From Piper betle (taxonomy: Eukaryota; Streptophyta; Magnoliopsida; Piperales; Piperaceae): a stretch of DNA of 64,000 nucleotides. Position numbers and translations under genes: made by a program. The notes beneath the pieces are model-generated. The model was given only the letters and a program-made list of their open reading frames with translations. It did no database searches and had not been told where the DNA came from. Below are positions 11,341 to 24,735 of the stretch, piece by piece (positions within the stretch are counted from its first letter, which is position 1; every line of letters starts with the position of its first letter). The DNA is taken from contig JAURVB010003394.1 in NCBI GenBank assembly GCA_033002965.1, positions 62,001 through 126,000 of the forward strand. Direction: 5' to 3'.

Positions 11341-13109
11341 ATGGGCATGCCGGAAGAAGAAGCTGAAATTGATCGTCTCCCTCTCGACCTCCTCGCCTAT
11401 ATCTTTTCCTTCCTTCCTTCCTTCAGATGCTTGGGCAGGTCCGCCTTTTATCTGTGCCTCTTTCCTTGTTTCATTTGTAGTAGGTGATACTGTCGGAAAG
11501 CTGAGCTATGTAAGTTGACAGATCAATTTGGCTTTATCCTCGCATGATTTCAATAAGGGGTTTTTTATAACTGGTGAAATTAGATTATCTAATTTCAGTC
11601 AAATTTTCATGGAAAGTCTATAATTGATTGAGACCCTTCAACTTGTAGTTGTTTTTCTTAATTACTGATGATATAGCTCTGCAGTTTTATTTATCTAGTT
11701 TTTTATGTCATTATATTGCTATCTTGTGATTGCATGGCTGCAGGGCTAGTCTTGTCTGCCGAATATGGAGGAAAGGAGTGGACAGGTCTTATGCAAGGAA
11801 TGAGAGACTCAGCTTTACTGGATGGAGTATAAATGATGATTCCACAGCTCGGCTGATTGGCTTAGCGTATAATCTCAAGGACCTAGACATGTACTATTGT
11901 TTTCTCTGTCTCTGTCTCTGTCTTGTGGAATCTTAAGGATTGGTCACGAATTTTTACGGTATGGATTAAGTGATTTCTTCTTGTTAGCTCTCGGAGTTGT
12001 TGGGGCTGCCAAATAACCGATGATGGCTTGTATAAAATATCATTTGCGAAGTGTGTCAGCAATCTGACATCGATATCTCTTTGGGGAATGACAGGAATCA
12101 CGGACATAGGTGTAATTGTGCTGGTAAGTGTTGTATTCCTGCTCTTAATTATGTTTAGTAGATAGAAACTACTTCTTTTGTTCGGTTTACTTGTAAAATA
12201 TTTTGATATCGTTGCCATATTATTTGTTTTTTTGGTCAAATTTCTTATACCACTTGTTGTTATATTTCCTCCGTTCCAAAGGTGACAACTGGATTTACAG
12301 TTTATTTTAAAAAAGAAAAATTGAACTGAATGTTCTTAAATTTCTAGTTAATTATGTCATCTGTCTGGACAGGTACAACTGCCTTGTCAACAATGATCTC
12401 CATATACATATATACGCTGTTTGTTTGATCAAATCGTCTTTTGAAGCAAAGTAATATTGCATGAGAATAATAATAAAAAGATTTCTACAACGATCTTTAT
12501 TCTTCAGGTTTCAAAGGCAATTTCATTGCAGCACCTAAATATCGGTGGTACCTTCATCACTGATGAGTCTTTATGTGCAATTGCAGATAACTGCCCACAA
12601 TTGAAGGTGAGCTTTACAGTAATCTGGCAAGCTATTTGCTAGTTAACTAGTTTTTCTTTTTGATCAGATGATATGGCATACATCGGCCTGGTAGGTAACA
12701 ACAGGTAAAAAAGAAAGAAGGATTAAAAACATTGGGTCACTCATATTTATGGAAGTTATCACCATCCATCACGAACATAAACATTCACTTTTACAACTAT
12801 CTTCATTACTTCAAACACTCGATTCTACTCTTTGGAACTTCTGGTTTTCAAGGTAAATTGTAAAATGATATGCCAGCTGAGATAATTTCTGTTAATTATC
12901 AGTCAATTGTTCTATGGAGCTGCCGGCATGTGAGTGGAAGTGGACTTGTCACCCTTGTAAATATGTGCCGGAGGCTTGAATCAATTAACGCCTGGGGAAT
13001 GAGGGTTTCAGGGGACTGCTTCGCCAAGTTGCTCACCATCAGCCCAGGACTTCAGATCAAGTCTGGAGAGATGCATCTCAGTGTTGGACCGGTTCCTTAT
13101 TGGCCCTGA
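11341..13109 (+). CDS. F-box/LRR (RNI-like) protein, At5g67140 type
   Basis: Likely substrate-recognition subunit of an SCF ubiquitin ligase. Five exons (11341-11438, 11744-11890, 11988-12123, 12508-12606, 12903-13109) join in phase to 228 residues. The F-box is at the N-terminus (IDRLPLDLLAYIFSFLPSF). Leucine-rich repeat units follow: CQITDDGLYKISFAKCVSNL, ISLWGMTGITDIGV, LQHLNIGGTFITDESL, CRHVSGSGLVTLVNMCRRLE and INAWGMRVSGDCFAKLL. The protein ends in VPYWP. Length, order of repeats and exon pattern match the single-copy plant gene At5g67140. The start is the first of two close ATGs (MGMPEEEAEIDRL); the second, six bases on, is equally possible. No break is seen, unlike in its neighbours. 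The substrate is unknown. Confidence 0.88.
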
Positions 13110-13898
13110 TGTAACTTAGGGATGCCTACATTACATTTATTGATGGCTTGTGAAGCTTGCCACATGATTTGTATATCTGTTACAAAAACCTATGAACGCC
13201 TTGTGACATTCAAATAAGAAACTATAAAAATGATTCTTCTTGTTTTTCTAATAACTACACGATATTTAATCTAGTTAAGATTTTGCTGAGTAAGGTTTCA
13301 AACCCTAGAAATTCAAGCTATTAACTTCTTAATTGTATACCCGGGTATCAGCCTATCAAATCGTAAATGGGTTCTGAGTTCTGACCAAAGGCCTTTCATC
13401 GACTAGTTTTTTAATTGATGATAAGATCATGTTAGATAGTTTGGGGGTTTAGTTTGGATTTTGAGATTTGCAATTTAGGATTTGGTGTTTATAGATTTTA
13501 TTGTCATAAGATGTGATTAAATTCCACTTTTGAATTGTACTTAGAAGTCATGAAAGTATTTTACGCATCTTTTAGTTTTATGGGTTTTTTTGTTTTTTTG
13601 AATTAAACTCGGGGATTGATTTGACTCCTATTTTTACAAATTGGTCATCTAGTTGGGAGACGTCGGTATAAAGTGCTTAAAGACATTACTAGAGGAACGT
13701 AAAAGGGGAAATGTAAGTGTTCAAGGTTGGAAGTGATAAAGGGGTGTGAATCATAACTCCTAGAAAGGATTGTTGGATAAAGAATTACCAATTTGTCATT
13801 TTTTTCAGAATTTTCGAATGGATTTTACTGATGTGTTCAGTATAGAGTTTCCATGTTGAGAGCATTTTAAGATTAGTGCTCTTTCCTTGCTTACACAG
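13110..13898. other. F-box gene 3' flank, nothing else recognised
   Basis: AT-rich sequence following the F-box stop codon. I looked for the kinase-domain exons that should precede the CDKC fragment starting at 13,899 and found none, which supports truncation of that copy. Confidence 0.5.
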
Positions 13899-15056
13899 TC
13901 AGAACAAATGAACAAAATTTTTGAGCAGTGTGGATCTCCTGATGAATCAAATTGGCCTGGGGTTTCTAAGATTCCATGGTACCAATGAAGAGACGTGTGA
14001 GAGGGGCTTTTAAACAGTACGTGTTATATAGTTCAATTTTTCTCTCTCTGATTTTCGTTTTTATTTTAAGTTCCATTTTATATCAGAGAGGCCATTTCAA
14101 GTAAAGAGATGCTGATCAAGTTCAATACATTTTTTTTTCTTTCGGTTTCTTATTCTTGAATTTTGGCTTTGCATGCTAACAGTTTTGATCGCCACGCTTT
14201 GGAGCTGCTTGAGAAGATGCTCACTTTAGATCCATCTCAGGTACGATTTCTTAAGATTTTTTATCTGTTTTTTACCTTTTATGTTTACATATAAAACTTG
14301 GGGAGTGACATGGAAAATTGCTGGCTACTTATCCAACATGATTTATTTTTCTAAAATTGGTATTTGTAAGCAGATAATATCTGCGGAGGATGTTCTTGAT
14401 GCAGAGTACTTTTGGGCAGATCCCAAAAGGTTTTCTCTCGCATGATTCTACTTTTTGTTCCATAGTCTGAACCTAATTTTCCAGTCATTTATAGTCCTTG
14501 ATTGCTTGTTAATTCGCATGTGGCAGCTTACCAAAATATGAACTCTTCCATGAGTTTCAAACAAAAAAGAAGCGGCAACAGCAACGTCAGCATGAAGAAA
14601 ATGCGAAGAGACAAAAAACTACAGCCTCCGTCACCCCATCAGCGTCTCCCTCCCATCCAGCAAGCTGGGCAAGCTCATCCCCAGCTTAGACCTGCGCCCA
14701 ATCAACCTATGCATCCATCCCAGCCTCCAGTTGTGGCAGGGCCAAGCCAAGCCATCATTATGGAACAGCCTCGTGGACCTCCCGAGGGCCAAATAGGTGG
14801 AACTGGAAATCCTAGTGTTGGTGACAATCCAAACATTGGAGGTCAGGGTGGTGGATACAGTGGGGTACCATATGCACCTCCGCAAGGTCGTGGAGCCCCA
14901 TACGGGGAACTAGGATGCCTGGTGCTGGACCCAGAGGTGGTGGCTATGGAGTGGGCAGCCCAAATTACCCACAGCCCTCATGCTGGAGCGTCAGGCAGTG
15001 GAAGAGGCCACAACATGGTTGGTAACCGTAACCCTCAGTTTGGATGGTCTCAATGA
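13899..15056 (+). pseudogene. CDKC cyclin-dependent kinase, C-terminal fragment, decayed
   Basis: Four exon remnants keep intron positions, so this is a duplicated and truncated copy rather than a retrocopy: 13899-14016 (NKIFEQCGSPDESNWPGVSK), 14183-14240 (FDRHALELLEKMLTLDPSQ), 14374-14429 (ISAEDVLDAEYFWADPK) and 14527-15056 (LPKYELFHEFQTKKKRQQQ, then a Gly/Pro-rich tail ending NRNPQFGWSQ). These match the end of the kinase domain and the tail of plant CDKC, the CDK9-like P-TEFb kinase. The ATP-binding and catalytic part is absent. Lesions: a stop after IPWYQ where about eight residues are missing, loss of a few residues after FWADP, a frame shift at the A run 14613-14618, and two compensating shifts at about 14,900-14,985. 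A functional kinase cannot be made here. Confidence 0.85.
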
Positions 15057-16569
15057 GAAGACGGTAAAAGTATCTACAAAAAAGTCATGAGATCAGATAT
15101 AGACATTTGCGTAGAATTGGTCAGCAGTATAAAATTTCTTGTGTAAATTCCCCCAACACTATTTGGGTAGAAATTTGTTGACCTGCTTAACTTAGCAGGG
15201 TCAAATAGTTACGGGGAACTATTAATTATAGTTAATAGGATTCATTCAGGAAAAGAAGTTTGAGCTTTTCTATCATGTGGAAAAGATTTTTGTGATTGTT
15301 CTGAAATGGTGAGAGATGAGGAGTTACAACTTAAGCTTCAGTATATTTGTTACTGTTGTATAAATAATTGTGAGAGATCCTATTTGTGCACACAATTACA
15401 CACAAGCAGCTGTAGTCGGATGCTATTTTCTAAGGAGATTTATGACATGTGCTTGAAGGGGACGAATTTGTACTGTTCAATGATATGATAGTAGACCAAA
15501 GGTTACATTGGTTCTTGTTGCAGCATGTATAACTTCTTTTTTTAACTGTGTGCTTAGTACTGTATTCTGCAATGTCTTGTTTGCAATATAGCATTCGCTC
15601 AACCTTGTGCAGCTCTCTTGTTCATCGATTCAATCAATACTCTGGCGTTCTGCTGTTGCTTGCTTAAGCAGAAGTGTAGAATGAAGTCACTTGTGCAGTA
15701 TTCGTAAATACGGTCATTAGCCTTAGTGATCGTTGGATTGTTCATCATAATGAAAGATATCATTAATTGGTAGCCAAATGCTTGTGCCAAGAACTTTCAG
15801 ACGGCTAAAATTTTGGAATAAAACCGAGTCAGTCATCAATCTTTTCACTCCCTTTGTCCTGTTCTATACTACTAATCATTGTTAAATGAGATTGTAGACT
15901 TAACCACATTTTTGTTTTTTACTTTAAAGCATCGTAGAACGTGGTTGTATATTATTTGGGTAAAATCTAAATGAAATTATGTAAAATATACTCTTCAATA
16001 ATTAACTAGAGGGATTTTTTCGGCATTACAAAATTAATACTCTTGATCATTCTCGATTGAAAGCATTTCCGGATTCTTCATTGGGATTTTTTATACAATT
16101 CTCTGCAACATAATCAGTGACGAAGGCTTAATTAATAATAGCTCTTTTCTGCTTTAAGGGCATGCCCTCTTGTCTATTCTTCTGAACAAGATGAGAAGAG
16201 AAGGTATTATTTTCCCCCAAATACTTGTTTGAGCAGAGACTGATCTGATTATAAAAAAAGGAACATAAATAGAAATGGCACTGGAAACAATGTTCTATTT
16301 ACAATGGAGGGTCCGGCACCATAAACAATGATGTATAATTTTCTTCTCCAACTTTACATTTACAGACTAGTGTGTTATCTACATCTTGAAGTTAATTGAA
16401 TTGCCACCAGAATAATGGCTTCTTTTAATCGATCCCACTCCACGAGCTTCATTGCTTCCATACAAACTTATCCACATCTGCTTTCTCGCTCAAAGAATAA
16501 ACAATGTTATCACGCTAATGCCTTCGCGGTCCAGTATTGCCTTATATTGTTGCAAGTTTGTATCTACAG
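15057..16569. other. Convergent intergenic region, nothing recognised
   Basis: Lies between the CDKC pseudogene (+) and the 3' end of ATG9 (-). The ATG9 3' UTR should occupy the right end. No other gene, RNA gene or repeat terminus is recognisable. Confidence 0.5.
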
Positions 16570-19500
16570 CTAATCATCGGCAGTCATGGTTCTGATTGTA
16601 AGGTTCTTTACAGGCGCATCCAAAACATCATTGAATGGAAGATTTATTCCAAGTTCATCTTCATCATATTCATCCATGAAGTGTGTATGATGGGAATTCT
16701 TCAAGGAACGGTCTACTCTGTATGAACTCCTCCGGTTCAAGTTTTCTTCTTCTTCGTCACATGTTTCCGAGAAATTCTCGCAGGGATAGTTTAAATTGTG
16801 ATTTCCAAAGCTAGGAGGTTCAAGAAAACTTGCCTGCGGAGGAGGGATCACATTTTGACCACTTCGAGCCCACCAATGGCTCTGGGTGGCAGGCTCCATA
16901 TTACTAGAGGCTTGTTGTAAGACACTATCTCTGAAGAAAGGATGTGATGTAGAAGCATCCAAATGACTCCTGTTCCGACCTTTCTCAAGAAATCTCAAAG
17001 TGTCCTCTTCACACCTTGGTCTAACTTCGGGCTCTATGTTATCAGATGAAGATCCAAACCAAAAATCTTGACGTGCATCTTCATTTCGGTTCATTGGACA
17101 AGTAGAGACAGCCCTTCTGCCATTGGGCTGTGACTTATTGAACGTGTAATACCAATCCAGTAAATATGGACGATTATTGGGGTCCATGCTCAAGGAATCT
17201 AAGCAACATCTTCCTTGCGTGACTCTATTAAACAATGCCTCCCTTGTCATGGTGTTCTGATATTCAGCTTGTGTTCTGTGGTTGGGAATGAGAGGGCAAA
17301 TATGAGGAATTTCATGACCATAAGTTCCTTGCCATCTCATCTGTTCTTCCCAAAATTGTTGTAGAGAAGCTATAAAGACCTTTCCGTGATCATTCGGTTC
17401 CCATGAATGATAACAGATCTTGAAACTGCAGGAAGAAAATTAGGTAATCTAAAAGGAAAAGTAACAAAGGTAAAACACATATCAGATAAATTAAAAAAAA
17501 ATCAGATTTTTATTCAATAATCATAGCAAAAAGTTGTTAATCACTCGCCAAACATCCAAAATGTCATGTTATCTGACTCAATCCAACTTCCACGACCTTC
17601 AAAGTCTAGTTTGTAGCTCATACGAGGGTAAGCAAGAAATATTTAACTGCAGGTGCATAAGTGGTAAACAAGAAGCATGCAGTAAAACAATCCGAAATTC
17701 CATATTTAGCCCACTAGAGATTCTTGAGCATCAGAACATTTGGCAAACTTGCAATCCTTCACTTTGAACCCTTCAGTAAGCCAAATATTGTTAATAGAGC
17801 AAACAACAGTATAATAATGTCTATTAGCAAACCCTTCAAGACAGTTTGCTTCCATCTATCAACAGCATAGACTGCCAAGATAATACTTGTAACAAAACAT
17901 AACACACAACTGACAACTACAATCACTATGTCAAGAATAAAGACAAAAGTTTTAATTATATATTGTACCCATGGTCAATCATACCTAAGAAAAGACTTCT
18001 CCATTTTCCCTTGGGAGCTCCTTTGGTTGGGAGGTGCACTGAATGGTGATGCATAATTTTTATTCCCATGTCGCTCAAAATCAAATACGCTCAAACTGCA
18101 GAAATAAAAGTGATTATATAATATTATTCAGGTATGAAAGCTGACACCAAGCCATTAAATCACCACTCAAAATCTAAAACAAACAAATTGCTAAAGTTTC
18201 TGTATGCTAAAAGAGTTTGTTCAAAATGTTGAAATGAGATTCTAAATAGTTGATCCTACTGACCAATTATTCATATATGAAGATGAAGAAACCTCATATC
18301 CAAATGACCTCAAGAATAAACCCTAAACCCTTAGCCCACAATCCAAATGGCATCATAGAAAAATCCTTCATAGGCAAAACAAACCTCATATAACGTCATC
18401 AAAATATTTGTCCTATTTATCTTTTCTAAACTATCTTTTAGGCACATTTTAGGAGTTAATTTTTTATGACTAGGAAGATTAAATGGCTCATCAGAAACCT
18501 TACAGCCAACTACAAATGGACGGAAATAGCCCATAAATCTAGTAGAGATTGGCAAAAATTGAGAAAAACATTATTCTACAATCAAATAAATAAACACACT
18601 TGCTTTGAAATAAACTGACCTGCACACATCACCAACACCGTCAACAGTCACTGTGAACTCAGAAATGAACTGCAAAATGTCCACCACACGCTGCAATTAC
18701 ATTACAGAACGCATCAGTTTCAATTCTTAATCACAGATGAGCAAAACTTATAGAACACATAACTCAAATAGGAAAGAGAAAATTGTTCCACATTTCCACC
18801 TTTGGCACAGAATACATGAGCAAGTATGGGGTCAACAGAATTGAGACCATCTCTTCAAGCAGGAGCATTCCAGTATACTGCCACAAATTCACCGAATAAA
18901 GCTCTGCATTCAGCATCATTGTGCAATCATACTTGAAAATGGTAACAAGTTACATGTTTTATGTTTGATGAATGGGACATTCAACTATTTGCTAATTGGA
19001 CATAATAAAACATCCACAATGAAAAGCTTTTAATGCTTAAGATATATTCATCAACTTGAGATGAGATTAGACATTAAGCACATGTCACCCATTACTCACC
19101 ATAATCTACCTAACTCATGAAAATGCAAGTTGTACTTTTGTTTTTTTGGGCAGAAAAGCAAGCATCAAAAGAGTAAACACGCCATGCTATTTTTTAAATA
19201 TATATATGTAAACATAATGTAACTTACCTGATATAAGGCTTCAAATTCCTTTTGTACTTTATCAGTATTTTCTTTACCTCTCCACCTCTTAGGCATATGA
19301 TGTGTGTTGTGAACAACAAGAGACATTGCTTCCTCTGGATCTAGAACCTGAAGCTCTTCTGAAATTGCAGCTCGACTTATAGCTGTTACAGTTCCAAAAA
19401 CTGCTGCATACCACAATAAGTTGCGACCAAATATCTGTATAAAAAAAAATTCAGAATCAAAATGACATAAAATTTTCAAATAATATACCATAAAAACTTA

Positions 19501-22337
19501 CATGCCCCTCAAGCAAAGACTCTTCCAAAATGCAATTATTATCAACACCGCAGCAAATCCACCAGCAACAAAGGAAACAAACTTAGCAACAACATTTATA
19601 ATAGGAGATGGAAACTGCTTCAGATAATTTGTAGCATGTTCGACACTATTGTTTATACGATGTGTGAAGAGATGCTCAACCTGATAAAACACAGCAATCC
19701 AGAGTCATTAACTTCTGTTTGACAAATATAAAAAGCATACCCTATTTACTATCAAAGATATTTTAACATTATAATATTGAAGTTCTACCAAATTATCTCA
19801 CTTCACATGGAATGGCTTGCAATAATTTAATTTTCTGATCACTATAACCAACTTACAATAAGATTCTCATCATAATAATTTAATGAACAAATCTCTATAC
19901 TCTAGCCCTCCCCGCTCATACTTTTGAAACAGGGAGAAATCTTTAGGTTAGAATACATTATAATTCATTGCAGTCAATTAGATTAAGTGTCGCACTTGGC
20001 ATCACAGTTGCAAGTAAAATGAATTAATGGTGACAACTGTTCATTGGAAATATAGTGACAGCCATTCCAAGCAAGCACTTCCAATATGACAGCGAATGAT
20101 TTCTAACAAAATCAGTTAACTGCCAATTAACAGTCAATTGCCTGGTGAACACTGATCAGATAAAGGTGCATACTTGAAAGTCCTAATAAATCCATGCCCT
20201 CAATCTAAAACTTCAACAAGGACTTTGTACATAGTCTGGAAAGATTTTAATACAAACATCAACAAGCTCGAGTTAATATTCTGCCTTCAAGCTTATGATC
20301 TAAGGATTTATTTGTTTTATATCGTTAAAGGCAGCCAATCTCAATGAAAATTGCCAGCAACATTTATACCTCGTTAAATTCTCTAAAAATCCACTTCGAT
20401 AAATTTGACCACCTTCGAGAACAAGCGAGACTTGGGTGATGATAGAAATGCTCAGCATGACTCAAAAAGAGGTACACTAACATCGCAATAACAAGACATG
20501 GAGAGAGAAGAAACATTCCCAACCCCACACATATGAGCCTCCTTTTCAATGCAGATGGGTTATATATAAAATCTCTTCTGATGCGAAAGTTCCTGCAACA
20601 AAAGAAAGTTATTACTTAGGATCTGTGCAACTAATGGTATAAACTAAAACCTAAGCTGCTCTATGCCGAAAAGGAAAACAGACACAATTACCCATCCAAC
20701 AAAGTTGTTGCTCACAATATCCCTAGTCAAGGATGAGTAAATAAACAAACATAAAAAAAATAATAATAATTCTGCCAGAAAAACTTCATGGAAAGGCCAC
20801 ATATAGTGTGAATACTAGAGCAAAAAGTAAAAAGCAAGCATACCGGTCAAACATGCTCTGCAGCAAAAACCATTTTAAGATCCAATGCAGAGTTTTAGTA
20901 AGCACTAAACGGTATCGTTGGCCACCAAGCTTATCAGAAACAGTAGGACCAGCCCCTGGAACCCACCATGGAATTTGAAAAGCAAGCACCCCTTTGTTGA
21001 TCATTGCTATCAAGTAATTCTCCTTACGCATTATTCTCATGACAATATCATGGGCTGATAGATCCTTAACAACACACAACTGTTGGTGTCTCTGGATTTG
21101 AACTATCTTGTCTAAAATTGCCTCCCAAGGTGTAGTTTGCACTTCATGATCAGTAACATTAAGGCTGAAAACAAAAAATTGTAGGAAAAAGAAAAAAAAC
21201 TATTATAATATTTGCGCCAGAAGGTAAAATATACCAATATCTCCCCAAGTACAATACAAGCTAAGAAGAACCTTAGTTATAGATTGCAAATGAGGTAACA
21301 TGACTGATTAGCAGTGTGGGTTGCCAGATCCACAGTTATAAAGTTAAAACAGACTTGTCTAATAAGTTCGTTCCTCTCTCCAATTTCCCTTACCCAATTG
21401 TAACAACACCCGACAACAAAGATCTCCCATTTTAGTTTATTAGCACTCATATTTAACAATTTCTTACATGACCACACATTTTTGTCCTTGCCACATTTAC
21501 TTAATCAAAAGTTTCACCAAAATACTAATTCTGAGTTTTTTCAGGTATACAATATTGCTAGTCAGCATAAAACAAGTTTTCGATAAGAAACAAATAAACG
21601 AATCTGCTACAGTGTCTTTACATTGTTTGAAATTGTCTCTACACAACATGCATGTAGAAAACGGGGCAACATATGAACAAGCAAAAGAACAGGATGAATT
21701 TCCTTTAATAAAAAAAATGACACAATAGACGCAGGCAATAAAATCAAAACCACATACCTGTTATGGTAAAAGTTACGTATTTCGAGCAAGTTCTTCAATT
21801 GCATGAAAAATCTTATGAAGAAGAAGATCCAGACTATGGATAGTATTCCAAGATAGCAAACAACTATTCCTTTAAAAAAGTAAATGGAACAAGAGGATGC
21901 TGATGAATAGCCTCCTTAGCCAGATCACAGGGCTTAATCCCTGACCCAACTGCATCTATTCCACATTTGGCATTACTTAGGCCCCTCCAATCAACAACTA
22001 ACAAGAAAAACCCAGAAAAGAATATCATAAAACCCAAGCTCAGAAGCTCAAATATCCATTTGGTGACAATGCACCAAAGTCCTTTACCACAATAATAACT
22101 ATAAACTCTCTCAAAAAATAAGTCAAGATCAGATATTGGCTCAAGATTTAAGGTCTCTTCATTAAGAAAACCAGAAGGACTTTCACTGCCAGGACTTGGA
22201 AGTTCACCACCATATATAGAAAGTTCTATCTGAGGATTCACATCATCCAGTAAATTAGCAGTAAGTGGAGACTTAGAATGCCAAGGCCATTTAAATGAAG
22301 CAGATAAATTTAAACCCCTCCAGATACCAGACATCAT
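16570..22337 (-). CDS. ATG9: Autophagy-related protein 9 (ATG9), phospholipid scramblase family
   Basis: ATG9 is the multispanning membrane protein of small vesicles that seed autophagosomes. Nine exons on the minus strand: 22337-21758, 21164-20844, 20592-20370, 19680-19502, 19434-19228, 18877-18800, 18690-18620, 18095-17985 and 17425-16570. About 875 residues result, near the size of Arabidopsis ATG9. Family landmarks are LCVVKDLSAHDIVMRIMRKE, GVLAFQIPWWVPGAGPTVSD, NLLWYAAVFGTVTAISRAA and MPKRWRGKENTDKVQKEFE. Hydrophobic segments include FELLSLGFMIFFSGFFLLVV, YLGILSIVWIFFFIRFF, MFLLSPCLVIAMLVYLFL and FVAGGFAAVLIIIAF. The C-terminal exon is hydrophilic and ends LTIRTMTADD. Two frame breaks, each one base short by exon phase, lie at A runs 21874-21879 (exon 1) and 19527-19530 (exon 4). 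With both bases restored, all junction phases agree, so I favour assembly error over decay. The ATG begins MMSGIW. Confidence 0.92.
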
Positions 22338-23130
22338 TCAACAAAGGCTTCGGTAGGGGAGATGAAAACTGCCCATTCTACAAGAAATTCATCTCCTTTC
22401 ACAGATTAATATATTACCTGAAAAAATATAAACAAATCATTGATATACAACACGGGGGAAAAAAGTAATCAACTCTTCTTCATAAATATTGCATTTGGTG
22501 ATAACTAATCACATAACAGAAACTTTTAATAAAACACGAATCACAATTGGAACTTAAAAATTGTGCAAATTTCTCTAATTAAAAGGCTCGCAGGAACTTC
22601 CATACAAATGACATAAGATAAGCCTTTTTAGTAGATTAAGAAAAACCAAAATTATGAATCACATGTTCACTCTATTCACTCTATCTCGAACAAAGCTGAA
22701 CTAGCCCTAGTGCAAACACAGTTATCAGTTGCATTCCATCATCTTTGACTAAAACGAAATACAAATGGTTACAAAACAAACATTAGGGGTTCATTAAAAA
22801 AGATGCATTCCAGAATTGATAACCCACAATTAAGAAACAAGTACATGATGATCCTCATTAATATATACATATACATAAATAAATTCTCGGTTGGGGAGGG
22901 AGAGGTAGGAAACACTTGCTGCTCGTCTCGTTGGTGCTGCTCTGCCCACCCACGCTTTCCTTCCCTTCCCTTTGTCGCTTGCTTCAATGGTTCCTTGCTT
23001 TTCCATCTTTCTCGAGTCAGAACCCGTGCGGACTTTCCTCCTCCAGGAAAGATTGATTGGTCGATTAATTGGTTTTTCGCTTCTTCTTCTACTCTTATAA
23101 TATGTATGTTATTATGTAATAGTTAACAAG
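22338..23130 (-). promoter_or_regulatory. ATG9 5' leader and promoter
   Basis: Upstream of the ATG9 start on the minus strand. A TTTTTTCAG acceptor-like site just upstream (about 22,420) suggests a leader intron, with the first noncoding exon possibly in the more GC-rich block at about 22,890-23,050. No protein-coding signal is recognised. Confidence 0.4.
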
Positions 23131-24111
23131 GAGAGATGATGGGGGGCAGGCTTTCCACTTAGGTTAATCAGGTCCATGACGACGGAGGATGCCGTCGACG
23201 ATTCTTAGTTCCTTTATTCGATTGCTTAGTCTAGAATTACAAATTCGATCATTGTTATGATTCTTATATGAATATAGAACAACAACCAGGGCAAAAGCAA
23301 CCATCTTTTCCACCCCACGAAGTCGACTGCAAATGGTGGAGAAAATGGAAAAACATAGTCTTGACGCAATTGGAGATGAACATTATAAACAAAAAACAAA
23401 ACCATCCCCTCCGAAACAGAATTTTTTTAAAAAGAAAAATAAAGCATGCGAAAGCTAGAGGAAAATTACTCTCTGCGAAGTCGACTGCGACAGAGGCAAG
23501 GGCCTCGACTGTCGCCGGAGCTGGGAGATTGATGTCGGCGACGACCGTAGTCGGCGGCGGCGGCGGTGGCCGGCAGAGAAGAGGCGACGGCTTCGTAGGG
23601 ACGAAGGAAGAATACGGAGGACCCTTTTTGAGTTTTATTAATTAATTAATAATTACAATCAGCATTCATTTGATTCGAGTTTTATTAACATGAATCGGCT
23701 TGATGATGATTAATTTATATATACCAGTCATGCACGCTTGTTGTCTTATAAGAAGTAACGAGGAAATTACTATTAAATGCAATGTCTACAATTTAATAGT
23801 GCTTTATCAGTGTTTTACTATTCAATAATATTTTTTAATTTAGAATTAGTAATACCCCTGAGTATGGGGTTTTGATTAAGATGTGGTAAAAAAACTTACT
23901 TGACAGGTTTGGGTGGAGGGGTTGGTTAATTTATGAATTAGCGCATCAAAACACCTAAATGCTACTAGAACCCATTTCTTCTCCAGATCCTCTGCCCCTC
24001 CACCTGGGATACTTTCATTAATCTCATTAACTTAGCGAGGATAAACTAGTTCAAGTGGGATTTTAGACTTGTAATCAATTTGTTTGATTATTAATGTTAT
24101 ATATATATATA
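23131..24111. other. Intergenic DNA with a short GC-rich block
   Basis: The block at about 23,455-23,600 is rich in GGC/GTC codon-like triplets (GTCGGCGGCGGCGGTGGCCG). An open frame of 125 codons crosses it (23,268-23,645) but resembles nothing known and has simple-repeat composition. The rest is AT-rich. Confidence 0.4.
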
Positions 24112-24332
24112 TGATTGCTAATTGAACGAGCCAGCTTATAAACATTTAGCATTCAGTTCGGTTCGACTCGACTTTAAACTCGACACCTAAATGTTCGAGC
24201 CCAAACTCGAATCTTACAAGTCGAGCTTGAGCAAGGTCATGTTTGACCTCAACTCGGTTATAACTCGAACTCGACTCATAGTTCGACTTGAATTTGACTT
24301 GATAAAATAATATAATAATATAGTCTTTATAT

Positions 24333-24379
<47 letters not shown>

Positions 24380-24735
24380 TCACAATATAATAACAAAGAA
24401 GTGAGATAGTTGAAATGGTAAGTATTCAAGTTGATGACTTCAAAGTTGTGGGTTTTGATTGTATATTTTTTTAAATGAGGTATTTTGATTTTTGACTTTT
24501 AATCGAGCTGGTTTTGAGCTCACGAACGAGTCGGGTTCAAGCTCGAGAAAATTAAACAGTTTAAGTGTATTCGAGCTCGAGTTGAGCTCGAACACATAAA
24601 AGATATTCGAGTCAAACTCGAGCATGTATGTTCAAAACTCGTTCGATCTCGAGTCGAGTTCGAACGAGTTTCGAACTATTCGAGCCGAGTTTGAACATAA
24701 GTTGAGCTCGGCTCGCTCGTTTAGGTGCGCTGCAT
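24112..24735 (+). mobile_element. Degenerate second copy of the GAGCTCG-rich hAT MITE
   Basis: The order of parts repeats the element at 387-905: GCTAATTGAACGAGCCAGCT start, CTCGACT-rich arm, AATAATATAATAATATAGTC, a TA/CA microsatellite (24,328-24,379), a tRNA-like core (24,396-24,470), a CTCGAG-rich arm and CTCGCTCGTTTAG at the right. It is longer (about 620 bp) because of more subterminal units, its ends have decayed, and I see no clear target duplication. Confidence 0.65.

Noticed and set aside
14502..15056. Open frame of 184 codons, Gly/Pro-rich
   Set aside because: It is one frame of the CDKC tail with an upstream out-of-frame start; the tail switches frames several times, so it is pseudogene sequence, not a separate gene.
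23268..23645. Open frame of 125 codons
   Set aside because: Low-complexity C-terminal part, no family resemblance, no promoter or splice context.
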